Source: Paludibacter sp.
GTDB taxonomy: Bacteria > Bacteroidota > Bacteroidia > Bacteroidales > Paludibacteraceae
Reading direction: 5' to 3'
DNA: 64,000 nucleotides
Assembly: GCA_019163375.1 (NCBI GenBank)
Contig: JAFLKK010000004.1
Coordinates: forward strand, 682,001 to 746,000
How positions within the stretch are numbered: the stretch's first letter is position 1; every line of letters begins with the position of its first letter. This document shows, piece by piece, positions 8,846 to 17,557 of the stretch. The notes beneath the pieces were generated by a model. It was not told the DNA's origin and made no database searches. It worked only from the letters and a program-made list of their open reading frames with translations. The translations under genes were made by a program, and so were the position numbers.

Positions 8846-9001
8846 GATTTGAATGCTGAAGGGTAAATTATAAATGATCAATTGTAAATTATTAAAATAA
8901 ATATTGACATTTACTAATAACTGTTTACTCGTAACTGACAAAATGTCTTCTGGCAAGAATTTTGATGCTCAAATTACACAAACAATTTAAAATTAGAAAT
9001 T

Positions 9002-9685
9002 ATGTTTATTGGGTATATTATTTTTGGAGTTGTAGCTTTGGTAAGCTGGCTTATTCAACGCAGCCTGAAATCTAAATTCGAACGCTACTCGAAAATTCCT
9101 ATTCCACGTGGAATGACAGGAAAAGATGTAGCGCAGAAAATGTTACGTGACAATGGTATTTATGATGTAACGGTGACGTCGACCAACGGACATCTTACCG
9201 ACCATTATAATCCGACGAATAAAACGGTAAATCTGAGCGAAAATGTATACGGTTCAAACAGCGTAGCTGCCGCCGCCATTGCCGCTCACGAGTGCGGGCA
9301 CGCGGTGCAACATGCCACTGCCTACGCGCCGTTACAGTTACGTTCAAAGTTGGTGCCGGTGGTTAACTTTGCGTCTAACTGGATGCAATGGGTATTATTG
9401 GCGGGTATTTTGATGGTTCAGAGTTTCCCTCAGCTATTATTGGCCGGGATCGTTTTATTTGCCATTACCACCCTGTTCAGCTTCGTCACCTTACCCGTGG
9501 AAATTGACGCCAGCCGACGCGCATTGGTTTGGTTGAACGGTGCAGGGATAACCGGTTACGACACACACGATCAGGCTAAGGATGCCCTGAAAACAGCTGC
9601 ATACACCTATGTTGTTGCTGCTCTTGGCTCGTTGGCTACTTTGGTATATTACATTATGATTTTTACCAGCGGAAACCGGAGATAA
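9002..9685 (+). CDS. Membrane zinc metallopeptidase (YugP-like)
   Basis: This 227-residue protein starts with a membrane segment (MFIGYIIFGVVALVSWLIQ), carries the zincin motif HECGHAVQH (HExxH) near residue 97, and has two or three more hydrophobic segments (LLAGILMVQSFPQLLLAGIVLFAITTLF and a C-terminal VVAALGSLATLVYYIMIFT). ALPVEIDASRRAL-type wording (LPVEIDASRRALVWL) after the HExxH supplies the downstream Glu ligand. This matches the neutral zinc peptidase family PF04298 typified by B. subtilis YugP. The substrate is unknown; a membrane-protein quality control role is an inference. It is monocistronic with a terminator at 9712. Confidence 0.88.
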   Translation: MFIGYIIFGVVALVSWLIQRSLKSKFERYSKIPIPRGMTGKDVAQKMLRDNGIYDVTVTSTNGHLTDHYNPTNKTVNLSENVYGSNSVAAAAIAAHECGHAVQHATAYAPLQLRSKLVPVVNFASNWMQWVLLAGILMVQSFPQLLLAGIVLFAITTLFSFVTLPVEIDASRRALVWLNGAGITGYDTHDQAKDALKTAAYTYVVAALGSLATLVYYIMIFTSGNRR

Positions 9686-9711
9686 CGTTCACTATATATT
9701 TTTAATATGAG

Positions 9712-9745
9712 AATGAGGAGATAAGAAATTATTTCCTCATTTTTA
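9712..9745 (+). terminator. Terminator after the zinc peptidase gene
   Basis: AATGAGGA pairs with TCCTCATT around a 14-nt loop and is followed by a T-rich stretch. Confidence 0.65.
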
Positions 9746-9798
9746 TTTTATTTACCCTATCAGGCTCTGACAGGCTTTTCATAATACGAATAATTTGC

Positions 9799-9806
9799 TA
9801 CCTTTG
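9799..9806 (+). promoter_or_regulatory. -7 box (TACCTTTG) for tRNA-Arg
   Basis: TACCTTTG fits TAnnTTTG and lies 13 bp before the first base of the mature tRNA. Confidence 0.55.
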
Positions 9807-9819
9807 CAGGCGCAAAAAA

Positions 9820-9893
9820 GGCTCCGTAGTTCAGCTGTATAGAATATCAGATTCCGGTTCTGAAGGTCATGGGTTAGAATCCCATCGGGGTCA
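9820..9893 (+). tRNA. tRNA-Arg (CCG)
   Basis: The cloverleaf runs from acceptor GGCTCCG to CGGGGTC plus discriminator A. The D-arm is AGTTCAGCTGTATAGAAT, the anticodon stem-loop TCAGA-TTCCGGT-TCTGA gives anticodon CCG (Arg, codon CGG), and the T-arm contains GGGTTAGAATCCC. No CCA is encoded. A factor-independent terminator follows 7 bp downstream. Confidence 0.95.
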
Positions 9894-9900
9894 CTTATTA

Positions 9901-9939
9901 AAAACGCAATTGTCAACGATTTGGCAATTGCGTTTTTTT
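9901..9939. terminator. Terminator after tRNA-Arg (also faces the antiporter gene)
   Basis: AAAACGCAATTG pairs with CAATTGCGTTTT and runs into seven T. The stem is symmetrical enough to serve both the tRNA (plus) and the convergent antiporter gene (minus). Confidence 0.8.
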
Positions 9940-9990
9940 GTTATTCACATAGTGGTAGTGCGACTTCAAGTCGTACCCCACTAACATCCA

Positions 9991-12270
9991 TCATTCTTTC
10001 TCGGCAATAATGAGCGTCGACGGAATGTTGGTAAGCCAGTCGCTCTTGGTTTCGATAAGGTATTTCCAGCTCTCTACACTTATCAGCATTAAGTCTTGTT
10101 GTTTGATAAAATCAGCATTAATCCCTCCTTCATTCAGCAAACTTACATGATTCGGTGCTATTTGCTCAATGGCACGAATTGATTCTTTCAGTGCGGAGTT
10201 TTTATTGATGTGATTGTTTACATCTATAAATGATATTTGTGAACCGGAGAAGTTGATCAGCTTCTGTGCAAAACCAATTAGAAATGCATCGTTGGGACTG
10301 ATAACCGGAATACAAATCTCATCGGTTTTTGTAAATCCTTTGTCAATCAATACGCCCACGGTGACTTTGCTTTTAGAAATGATTGCACGGGTTCTTTCAT
10401 CGAAAGGGGAGTTCTCAAAAAGGCTTTCTTTACCCGTTACCTGACTCAGCAATCGGTCGGGATTGATAATTCGGGTGGTAAAACCAAGGATTTTACCCAG
10501 CAAACTACCTTCAAAGATAGACTGTCCGATGCCTATCAGCAACAAATCATATTCTCCTTTGTTGGCCACTTCTGCAATATCCGATTCAATATCGTTGGTC
10601 ACTTTAAATAGGGTAGTGATTTTGTGATTTAAAGTCTTCGACTCTTCTAATATCGGAGCAAAACTTTCATTTTCATATTCGTCTAAGTTGTAATAGTGCG
10701 ACTTTGCACTTGGAAACAAATGCATTGCTGTAATAGCCGAGCTGCCGTTAGTGTTCTTTATCAAACAATTGGCCAACCGAACCAAAGGCTTGCTATTATC
10801 CGGATTGCCGAACGATACAAGTATCTTAAATTTATTAATCTTACTTATTTCATTGATTTTATCTTCTGCTTTCGATTTGAAAAGTCGGTTGATCAAATCT
10901 AATGTCGGCCCTGTCATGAAGGTAGTTACCAAAGCCATTATCACCATCATGGCAAATACTTTAGGCGTTAATATGCCCAGATCGTACCCGATATTCAACA
11001 CCACCAGTTCCATCAACCCACGCGTATTCATCAACGCCCCAATCGTCAGACTGTCTTTCCAACTTTGACCAACAAATTTTGCGGCCAGGGCGCTGCCTAT
11101 AAATTTTCCTGTTATGGCAACTAAAATAATTAAGCCGGTAATTTTCCATAGATAAACATCGTTCAGCAGCCCAATTTCAGTTCGAAGACCTGTAAAAACG
11201 AAAAATAAGGGAAGTAAAAGCACCAGAGCAATATCCTCTACTTTTTCAATAAATATATTTCTGAACTTTTGGTTAGCCGGCATAATTGCTCCGGCCATAA
11301 AAGCCCCAAACAGCGCGTGAATTCCAATTATCTCGGTAGCCCACGCCGACAAAATAAGCGTTACAAAAAATATAGCCACAATGGATTTACTCATATTCAC
11401 ACCCGATGAATACAATTCGCCAACACGTTTCAGAAACGGTCGAACAATCTTTATCATCAGCAATACATACGCAAGTGCCAGCAAAATAGTGTAGAGCGAA
11501 CTGATAAACGAACCCGCTTTGGCAATGGCAATGACGGCGGCAAGAATGCTCCAGCCCGTAATATCATCGGCTGCGGCACAGGTAATAACTATCGTTCCCA
11601 ATCGCGTTTTATGAATTCCCCTCTCCTGAACAATGCGTGCCAAAACGGGGAAAGCGGTTATACTCATAGCTATCCCAACAAACAGCCCGAAGGAAGTAAA
11701 CGACACTCCGGCAGGAGCAAACGACTGATAAATAAAGTACGCCAATCCCATTCCCAGAGAGAAAGGCACGATAATACTGGCATGACTTATCACCACAGCA
11801 TCGTGCGCTTTGTTTTTCAGCACATTCATGTCAATCTCCATTCCTACGATAAACATAAATAGAATCAGCCCTATCTGACTCAAGAACTGGAGATTCCCCA
11901 ATGATGCAACAGGAAACAGAAAATTTGAAAATTCGGGTAAATACATTCCTACTAATGATGGTCCCAACACAATACCGGCTAGAATCTCACCGATAACGCT
12001 TGGTTGCCCTATCTTTTTACATATCCACCCGAACAAACGCGCCACCAATATGATGGTTACAATCTGTGCCAACAGGATAGCCAACGGATGTCCGATATTC
12101 TGCAATAACGAATTTAGAAATACCATCCAATGCGTTTTTCCGGTACTGGGTAGAATTATTTTAGAGGCTACTTCTTGTTTTGAACCCATAAAATCAATCC
12201 AATACATCAAGGCCGAAAAACTTCCGATAATCAGCACATAGAAAAATACGTTTCTAAATCTTTTAAACAT
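9991..12270 (-). CDS. Cation:proton antiporter (CPA2/Kef-NapA type) with a C-terminal USP-like domain
   Basis: From the ATG at 12270 this is 759 residues; an in-frame ATG at 12297 is also possible. The N-terminal ~460 residues form about 12 membrane helices of the Na+/H+ exchanger fold: QPSVIGEILAGIVLGPSLVG, LFMFIVGMEID, MSITAFPVLARI, and AADDITGWSILA with the Asp pair expected in the ion site. The ~290-residue cytoplasmic tail resembles tandem universal-stress-protein domains (e.g. DLLLIGIGQSIFEGSLLGKILGF). Such proteins exchange K+ or Na+ for H+ at the inner membrane. A well-formed promoter lies upstream. The ion is not predictable from the sequence. Confidence 0.88.
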   Translation of the reverse strand: MFKRFRNVFFYVLIIGSFSALMYWIDFMGSKQEVASKIILPSTGKTHWMVFLNSLLQNIGHPLAILLAQIVTIILVARLFGWICKKIGQPSVIGEILAGIVLGPSLVGMYLPEFSNFLFPVASLGNLQFLSQIGLILFMFIVGMEIDMNVLKNKAHDAVVISHASIIVPFSLGMGLAYFIYQSFAPAGVSFTSFGLFVGIAMSITAFPVLARIVQERGIHKTRLGTIVITCAAADDITGWSILAAVIAIAKAGSFISSLYTILLALAYVLLMIKIVRPFLKRVGELYSSGVNMSKSIVAIFFVTLILSAWATEIIGIHALFGAFMAGAIMPANQKFRNIFIEKVEDIALVLLLPLFFVFTGLRTEIGLLNDVYLWKITGLIILVAITGKFIGSALAAKFVGQSWKDSLTIGALMNTRGLMELVVLNIGYDLGILTPKVFAMMVIMALVTTFMTGPTLDLINRLFKSKAEDKINEISKINKFKILVSFGNPDNSKPLVRLANCLIKNTNGSSAITAMHLFPSAKSHYYNLDEYENESFAPILEESKTLNHKITTLFKVTNDIESDIAEVANKGEYDLLLIGIGQSIFEGSLLGKILGFTTRIINPDRLLSQVTGKESLFENSPFDERTRAIISKSKVTVGVLIDKGFTKTDEICIPVISPNDAFLIGFAQKLINFSGSQISFIDVNNHINKNSALKESIRAIEQIAPNHVSLLNEGGINADFIKQQDLMLISVESWKYLIETKSDWLTNIPSTLIIAEKE

Positions 12271-12344
12271 AAATGTAGGGGTTTTAGGGTAAAACAAAAA
12301 CCAGAAAATGGAGTATTCCCCACCGACAGGGTCTTAACAAGAGA

Positions 12345-12375
12345 CAAAGATATTATCAAAAAGTAACAAAACAAA
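12345..12375 (-). promoter_or_regulatory. Promoter for the antiporter gene
   Basis: On the minus strand, TTTG (12372-12375), 19 bp, then TATCTTTG (12345-12352). This matches the Bacteroidota -33/-7 consensus and spacing; transcription would start about 40 bp before the first ATG. Confidence 0.7.
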
Positions 12376-12432
12376 TAGCTCCGGAGCAAATCGGGTCTAT
12401 TCTGCAGCAAGGCTGAAAAAAACTGTAACAAA

Positions 12433-13152
12433 TCAGATTTTTACTTTCTCGAGGAAGGCATTGCGGTATACTTCGCTTAGATAAAACATCAGGGGTTTGT
12501 TTTGTTCATTCAGAAGATTGGACGTAATTTGGTCGAAAGAGAAATGCAGCACACTATCAATAGCGATTATTTCTTGCTTATTGATACGGCAAAACATTGT
12601 TGGCGGGAGTATACTTTGTAGTTTTTCGAAAGAGATATTTTTCAGCAGAATCGTTGAACCATCTTTAAGGAGCACATCTTTATCCCGGCTATCGATAGCA
12701 GATGCTTTCAGGTAAAAAATACGGTCAAAGTAAATGAGCGATTTTCCCTGATTGGTATTCATATAAACAAATTTTTTGCTGTGTTTGGTATTGGCTATCT
12801 GTTTGATGGCTTTTTGAACAGCTTTTTGAAGTCGCTCCAGTTCAATAGGCTTACGCACAAAATCCACAGCGTCCAGGTCGAAAGCTTCGGCGGCATATTC
12901 CTTGTGAGCAGTAGTAAAAATCACCGGTTTCCCCTTGAGCAGATGAGCTACTTCAATACCATTTATTTGAGGCATTTCAATGTCCAGGATACAAAGATCA
13001 AAATCAAGGTGAGCTGTCTCGGCAAGAAACAAATCGGGGCGGTTGAAAGCTTTTACCACTTCCAACTCCGGAATTTGTTCGCAGAGCATTTTCAGATACG
13101 TTAGCCCCGGCAATTCATCATCGAGCAGCAAGCACTTTAATTTTGTATTCAA
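12433..13152 (-). CDS. LytTR-family response regulator
   Basis: This 239-residue protein has an N-terminal receiver (about 5-120) with LLLDDELPG (acidic pair), the phospho-acceptor Asp in CILDIEMPQINGIE, IFTTAHKEYA and the conserved Lys in FVRKPIEL. A C-terminal LytTR DNA-binding domain (about 135-239, e.g. FYLKASAIDSRDKDVLLKDG and FCRINKQEIIAID) follows. LytTR regulators bind direct repeats upstream of their targets. The start overlaps the end of the kinase gene by 35 bp in another frame, so the two are translationally coupled. Targets are not evident nearby. Confidence 0.93.
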   Translation of the reverse strand: MNTKLKCLLLDDELPGLTYLKMLCEQIPELEVVKAFNRPDLFLAETAHLDFDLCILDIEMPQINGIEVAHLLKGKPVIFTTAHKEYAAEAFDLDAVDFVRKPIELERLQKAVQKAIKQIANTKHSKKFVYMNTNQGKSLIYFDRIFYLKASAIDSRDKDVLLKDGSTILLKNISFEKLQSILPPTMFCRINKQEIIAIDSVLHFSFDQITSNLLNEQNKPLMFYLSEVYRNAFLEKVKI

Positions 13153-13870
13153 AGAGGTCTATATTTAAATGAGCTACAAATACATGGTCTTCGGTATAGT
13201 AGTCGAGTTTGAAACTATCTTCGTAAATTATTTTCAACCGCTGTTCAAGGGTTTTGAGTCCGATGCCTCCTTTAGCTTTCTTCATGGGCGGTTTTGCCGA
13301 AATTTTGTTGGCAACCGTAAGTCCAAAATGATTATCCTTAAACTCCAGCGTGATGGCTATAAATGCATCCGGGCTCTGAATATCGGCATGTTTAAATGCA
13401 TTTTCAATCAGATCGATGGAGATAAGTGGCGCCAAGAGCTTTTGTTCATACAACGGTTCCGCTTCATTTATCCGCGTTTTCACCTTCAGGTCAAACAGCG
13501 GACTCACCTTGATTTTATTAATCTCTATCAGGTTTAAGGCAAAGTCTATTTCCTCTTTAGGAGTAACAAATTTCTTGCGACTTTCGTACAAAATATAGTC
13601 CAGCACATTGGCCAGTTTATCTACAGCAAAGTAGGTTTGATAAGCATGCGACTGAATGGAGTTCAATATATTCTTAAACAGATGCGGGTTTAGTTTCGCT
13701 TCCAACGCTTCGAGCTGCAAAGGCTGCACCCTACTGTTCAGTTCCCTAAACCGGACATCCAACTCCTGCTGCCGCGCTTCGGACGTGCGAAGTCGCATAA
13801 ACAGATAGACAGCCAACCCTGCAACGGCCAACAGTATAAGTATAGCTATAAGTAGTAAAATGGATAGCAT
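13118..13870 (-). CDS. LytS-like sensor histidine kinase (His_kinase family)
   Basis: This 250-residue kinase has one N-terminal membrane segment (MLSILLLIAILILLAVAGLAVYLFM), a short coiled stretch, the PF06580 phospho-acceptor region EAKLNPHLFKNILNSIQSHA (His near residue 63) and an HATPase domain with IENAFKHAD (N box) and KGGIGLKTLEQRL (G box). It has no extracytoplasmic sensor domain, so it probably senses through the membrane segment or a partner. The NPHLFKN variant of NPHFLFN is common in Bacteroidota. It is the first gene of a two-gene operon with the LytTR regulator. Confidence 0.92.
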   Translation of the reverse strand: MLSILLLIAILILLAVAGLAVYLFMRLRTSEARQQELDVRFRELNSRVQPLQLEALEAKLNPHLFKNILNSIQSHAYQTYFAVDKLANVLDYILYESRKKFVTPKEEIDFALNLIEINKIKVSPLFDLKVKTRINEAEPLYEQKLLAPLISIDLIENAFKHADIQSPDAFIAITLEFKDNHFGLTVANKISAKPPMKKAKGGIGLKTLEQRLKIIYEDSFKLDYYTEDHVFVAHLNIDLFEYKIKVLAAR

Positions 13871-13903
13871 GATCTATTCGAAGGTGAATGATTATTTATG
13901 TTT

Positions 13904-13934
13904 CAAAATTAGTCATTTTCATTAGATAGACAAA
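13904..13934 (-). promoter_or_regulatory. Promoter for the LytS/LytTR operon
   Basis: Minus strand: TTTG (13931-13934), 19 bp, TAATTTTG (13904-13911), ending 34 bp before the kinase start. It is a close match to the -33/-7 consensus. Confidence 0.7.
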
Positions 13935-14096
13935 ATCTTGCAAAATTTAGTTAAGTGTTGGCTTTAATTGAAGTGAAGCCACCGCCAAGTGGGAGGGCGA
14001 CTTTAATTTTCCTATTGGTAGCATGACTTCAAGTCGTACTAACACTACTCCAACAGTGAACGAACATACTTCCTCAAGAATAATTCAAGCATTACG

Positions 14097-14126
14097 TTGT
14101 GAATAAATAACTATTCTGTATATTTG
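14097..14126 (+). promoter_or_regulatory. Promoter for the 14.2-kb unknown gene pair
   Basis: TTG (14097-14099), 19 bp, TATATTTG (14119-14126). The ATG of the first gene is 47 bp further on. Confidence 0.65.
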
Positions 14127-14172
14127 TGGAACTTAAATAGACGCTTCATATTCCTCACTTAAAAACAGGGCA

Positions 14173-14604
14173 ATGAGTATCAATTCAGATTTCAAAAAGA
14201 CGAATAGTTCGGGTGCTTCCATAACCATGCAGCATTACATTTTTGCTTTTGTTCAGGACGTTATTAATCAGCCCGACAATTTAAAAAGAAGTGAGCAATG
14301 GCTAAAAGAGTATTGCGAAAAGGAGAATGTGAATTATTTCGAATTGAACCGACAGCTGAGTTCATTCTTTGAATTGCTCGAAGCGTATCGTAAAACAAAC
14401 ACCTTAGTTCTATACCGTTTCCTTCAGCTTCAGGCACAAGCTTGTTTTATTGATGAAGAACGATTTGCGTTATTGAGAATTCAACCAGCCAACTATGAAT
14501 TTCCACGTATAACTGCAGATATGGGGACTAGCTGTTCTGATAAAAATACAATCACGTCGTCGCACAACGGTGGTCTCGTTGGCGGTCATCTCATCGGCTT
14601 ATAA
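14173..14604 (+). CDS. Hypothetical protein
   Basis: This is a 143-residue cytosolic protein that I do not recognise. The first ~115 residues look helical and charged (e.g. DNLKRSEQWLKEYCEKENVN, FELLEAYRKTNTLVLYRFLQ). The last ~30 residues are low-complexity Ser/Thr/Gly and read less like a folded domain, so a frameshift near the 3' end is possible. A good promoter precedes it. The next gene starts 7 bp after the stop, implying a two-gene operon. Confidence 0.6.
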   Translation: MSINSDFKKTNSSGASITMQHYIFAFVQDVINQPDNLKRSEQWLKEYCEKENVNYFELNRQLSSFFELLEAYRKTNTLVLYRFLQLQAQACFIDEERFALLRIQPANYEFPRITADMGTSCSDKNTITSSHNGGLVGGHLIGL

Positions 14605-14611
14605 AATCCAA

Positions 14612-15466
14612 ATGCAACAGCCTGCCATCCCAGCTTTTCACGTTTTATGGACGAAGCCCGTTACGACAGGTGGTAAGCACTTTAGCATGAATAATGCCGA
14701 AATACTCACCATGGTGGTTTCGGCATTGATGTGGCAAAAGCACAACGGCAGCATCAAATTGTATACGGATAAGGCCGGATATGCATTTATCCGAAGCAGG
14801 AAGTTGTCGGCACTCTGGGACGGAGGCATCGATACCGAACTGCTCGAAAACAACAACTATCCCATCGACCCCGAAATATTCTGGGCAGCAGGCAAGCTGA
14901 TAGCCCTGGAAGCACAGGCCTGTCCGTGCGTAATGCTCGACACCGATCTTATCGTCACACTGCCTATTCAGCATTTACTGAAACCCACTACCATCACCGC
15001 ACTGCATTCCGAAGCGTTACAACCCGAAGTGTATCTGCCTCCTTCCTTATTGAAAAAACCATCAGGGTTCAGCTTCCCTGATGATTACAATTGGAATACT
15101 TTACCTTCGAACACGGCTTTTTTATATATCAGAGATAAATCATTTAAAAGCTTCTATCTGAATGAATCGAAACGGTTTATGTTTCGGAATATGGAAAAAC
15201 CCACCGAAATGGTTTCGCAAATGGTTTTTGCGGAACAACGATTACTGTCGATATGCGCTGACCGTCAACATCTATCAATCAATTATCTTTTATCCGATCC
15301 ATTCTCATTGTCGAACAGCAGTGTTATTCATCTTTGGGGATTTAAACATCTATTGCGACAAAACGAAAATGTGCGGGCTATTTACTCAAAGCAACTCATC
15401 GAAAAGTTTGGAGAAGTGCTCTCGGCATATCCATTATTCATTCCTTATGATGAGAAATATATGTAG
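14612..15466 (+). CDS. Hypothetical protein, glycosyltransferase-like
   Basis: The ATG at 14612 gives a 284-residue protein beginning MQQPAIPAFHVLWTKP; an earlier in-frame GTG at 14570 would overlap the upstream gene and is less likely. Segments such as SALMWQKHNGSIKLYTD, ACPCVMLDTDLIVT (a DxD-like DTD) and NTAFLYIRD resemble GT-A glycosyltransferase-like proteins of Bacteroidota annotated with DUF6734. The assignment rests on that pattern only. No signal peptide is present, so it should act in the cytoplasm. It is probably co-transcribed with the preceding gene. Confidence 0.6.
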   Translation: MQQPAIPAFHVLWTKPVTTGGKHFSMNNAEILTMVVSALMWQKHNGSIKLYTDKAGYAFIRSRKLSALWDGGIDTELLENNNYPIDPEIFWAAGKLIALEAQACPCVMLDTDLIVTLPIQHLLKPTTITALHSEALQPEVYLPPSLLKKPSGFSFPDDYNWNTLPSNTAFLYIRDKSFKSFYLNESKRFMFRNMEKPTEMVSQMVFAEQRLLSICADRQHLSINYLLSDPFSLSNSSVIHLWGFKHLLRQNENVRAIYSKQLIEKFGEVLSAYPLFIPYDEKYM

Positions 15467-15629
15467 TGTAAACGAAAGATAATCAATGAACTAAAAGCGT
15501 TGATTTGAAAAAGTGTTGAGGGCAAATAAACTTTTTCGAACCTGAGACTGTTTAAAGATTACAACAAAAAACAAAAACACATATTTGGGGATTGCCATAA
15601 TCCTTTTTTAGTAGTTAGGTAATTTAAAA

Positions 15630-15657
15630 GCAGGCCGGTTCGTGAGAATCGGCCTGC
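15630..15657. terminator. GNRA-capped terminator hairpin, copy 1
   Basis: GCAGGCCGGTTC, loop GTGA, GAATCGGCCTGC: a 12-bp stem (one G-T pair) with a GNRA-type tetraloop, then TTGCTTTTC. It would end the operon at 14.2-15.5 kb. Confidence 0.7.
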
Positions 15658-15945
15658 TTGCTTTTCGGAGCCTTCTGTCGTTGTTTTATTTTCTACTCAC
15701 CAACCCGCATTTAAATGTATATTCTTCTAATTTGAAAGCATTACCAACGAAAAATGCATAAAAGTATCATCAATGGATAAAAAAATATGCACTTCTGTAA
15801 TCGTTATGGCCTATTTTTGAGAACTATAATGCTTGGTTCTAATCTTCGCCTGATAGGTGAGGAATCGCTATAAAGCAAGATGTGTATTACTCAACAAAAT
15901 TAAAATTTTGCGTGATTTTTTTAATTGGTTGAATAGTTGAGAAAA

Positions 15946-15973
15946 ACAGGCCGGTTCGGGAGAATCGGCCTGT
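15946..15973. terminator. GNRA-capped terminator hairpin, copy 2
   Basis: ACAGGCCGGTTC, loop GGGA, GAATCGGCCTGT. It is nearly identical to the hairpin at 15630. It lies 35 bp past the anti-sigma stop codon and has T-rich flanks on both strands, so it can serve the minus-strand sigma operon. Confidence 0.7.
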
Positions 15974-16008
15974 TTGTTTTTGGGTTAGCAACTGAGCATG
16001 GTCTGTTA

Positions 16009-16386
16009 TTACTTGTTTTTTCTCATCATCCATTTATGTCGCAAATAATGGTCTAACCCGATAAGAATTAACGAGAGCGCGGCAATATAGATGCTGAATC
16101 CGGAAATAGATTTAGACTCCGCTGAGAACTCCATTTTCGGGAATCGGGGAAGTTGAATGCTTAAATCGAATGAAAAATAGGTGTAGAACACATAAACCGC
16201 CATGCCTATCAATGCCAATGAAACTCCCGAAACAAGGCACAGACTAAGAATATACGCCCGTTTTTTCTTTCGTTCTACGGCGCGATACACTTCTGCCATC
16301 ATGCGCGAATTGAAATCGGCAGAAAGTCGGGGGCTTTCGGTCGATTGTAATGCTTTTATTATTGCTTTATCGTTGTTCATCTTCAT
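16009..16386 (-). CDS. Probable membrane anti-sigma factor
   Basis: This 125-residue protein has a soluble N-terminus (~40 residues, charged, ending AVERKKKR) and two membrane segments (AYILSLCLVSGVSLALIGMAVYVFY and ISGFSIYIAALSLILIGLDHY). Its ATG overlaps the stop of the ECF sigma gene (ATGA), the usual layout for a sigma/anti-sigma pair, and that context is the main basis for the call. I see no clear zinc anti-sigma HxxxCxxC motif, so it could belong to a different class of regulator. A hairpin at 15946 ends the operon. Confidence 0.65.
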   Translation of the reverse strand: MKMNNDKAIIKALQSTESPRLSADFNSRMMAEVYRAVERKKKRAYILSLCLVSGVSLALIGMAVYVFYTYFSFDLSIQLPRFPKMEFSAESKSISGFSIYIAALSLILIGLDHYLRHKWMMRKNK

Positions 16387-16928
16387 TTCGTCATTAAAAC
16401 ATATAATTTCTTTCTCACTCTGTAAAGTTTCACCTTTACATTCTCATTCGTGAGGTCTAACACCTTTGCTAGTTCCGCCACCGATTTGTCTTCGGTGTAA
16501 AATAGCGTTATCAGCGTTTTTTCTTCTACATTTAGTTTGGTTATGGCTTCCTCCAGCTTTTGTAATCTTATTTCATTTTCATCCTGATCGAAAAAAGTTT
16601 CTATTGCCTCGTCGGGAACGCTTTCCATCATTGCTTCATCCACCATAGGGAACTCCATTTTTCGCTTTCGGGTGGCTGAAATGGCGGTGTTATACGCTAT
16701 CCGAAACAGCCAGGTGGAGAAACTGCAATCGCCGTTAAATGTATCCAGCTTTTTGAATGCTTTCAGAAAACTATCCTGCGTCAGTTCCTCGGCATCTTCA
16801 TTTGTCAGTACTATACGAACAATCAAGGAGTAGATAGAGTTGCTGTACGAGTTGACGAAATACGAATATAAATTCGTTTCGCCGGCAAGTATGCGCTCTA
16901 TGTAGTTTAACTCGTCCTGATTATTCAT
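16383..16928 (-). CDS. ECF RNA polymerase sigma factor
   Basis: From the ATG at 16928 this is 181 residues; an ATG six codons earlier is possible. Region 2 is visible as VLTNEDAEELTQDSFLKAFK followed by FSTWLFRIAYNTAIS, and region 4 as LNVEEKTLITLFYTEDKSVA with the helix-turn-helix LDLTNENVKVKLYRVRKKL. It should direct core polymerase to a small regulon in response to an envelope signal. The overlapping downstream membrane protein is probably its anti-sigma factor. The small membrane protein transcribed divergently at 17073 is a candidate target. Confidence 0.93.
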   Translation of the reverse strand: MNNQDELNYIERILAGETNLYSYFVNSYSNSIYSLIVRIVLTNEDAEELTQDSFLKAFKKLDTFNGDCSFSTWLFRIAYNTAISATRKRKMEFPMVDEAMMESVPDEAIETFFDQDENEIRLQKLEEAITKLNVEEKTLITLFYTEDKSVAELAKVLDLTNENVKVKLYRVRKKLYVLMTK

Positions 16929-17072
16929 ATATTGTATAAGACGCACATGTTCCGTTTTGGTTACACTTTTTTAAAGAAGAAGTAAAAAATGAGGGGAGAT
17001 GTGTAACCATTTACAAGTTGCTGCGTCAAAACAGTACAAAGAACGAAATTATTTATTTAAAAACAAAAAATT

Positions 17073-17492
17073 ATGATGGACTTTATTTCTATTCCATTGG
17101 TTGTTGGAATTATAACCCTTGGTATTTACAAATTGTTTGACTTGTTCGTACGCAAAAAAGAGCGTCTGGCTATTATTGAAAAGATTGGAGATAAGTTTGA
17201 TTCTTCGATGATTGAGAACAAGTTTTCATTTCCAATGAAATTTGAAGTTGGAGGATTTGGTACACTTAAAGCAGGTTGTTTACTTCTTGGTGTAGGACTG
17301 GGATTACTTGTAGGATTCTTTATTTGTCAGGCTTATGTTTATGGGTCTATCCCTAAAATAGATGTAAGCCACGATGCTTATGAGATTTCAGGTGTAATTT
17401 ATGGTGCATCAACCTTATTATTTGGTGGTTTAGGTTTATTGATTGCCTTTCTTATCGAAATGAAATATCGAAATGATAAAAAAGCAGAATGA
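17073..17492 (+). CDS. Small membrane protein (DUF6249-like)
   Basis: This 139-residue protein has an N-terminal membrane helix (FISIPLVVGIITLGIYKLFDLFV), a cytosolic stretch with KKERLAIIEKIGDKFD, and two later helices (GCLLLGVGLGLLVGFFICQAY and GASTLLFGGLGLLIAFLIEM). This matches small Bacteroidota proteins grouped as DUF6249, usually encoded beside ECF sigma/anti-sigma genes. It is divergent from the sigma gene here, 144 bp apart, which suggests shared control. The function is unknown. A strong terminator follows. Confidence 0.75.
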   Translation: MMDFISIPLVVGIITLGIYKLFDLFVRKKERLAIIEKIGDKFDSSMIENKFSFPMKFEVGGFGTLKAGCLLLGVGLGLLVGFFICQAYVYGSIPKIDVSHDAYEISGVIYGASTLLFGGLGLLIAFLIEMKYRNDKKAE

Positions 17493-17504
17493 AACTCTTA
17501 TTAA

Positions 17505-17552
17505 AAAAACAAATAGCCCGAAAGCAGTAAAGCTTTCGGGCTATTTGTTTTT
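17505..17552. terminator. Bidirectional terminator between the DUF6249 and GH3 genes
   Basis: AAATAGCCCGAAAGC pairs with GCTTTCGGGCTATTT around a 6-nt loop, with A-run and T-run flanks. It lies between convergent genes and can stop both. Confidence 0.85.
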
Positions 17553-17557
17553 CAACT

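Larger units (their letters stand above)
15467..16008. other. 542-bp gap with two related terminator hairpins
   Basis: No reading frame here looks coding. The notable contents are the two GGCCGGTTC hairpins listed separately at 15630 and 15946. Between them is AT-rich sequence in which I see no promoter, repeat or RNA gene. Confidence 0.6.
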
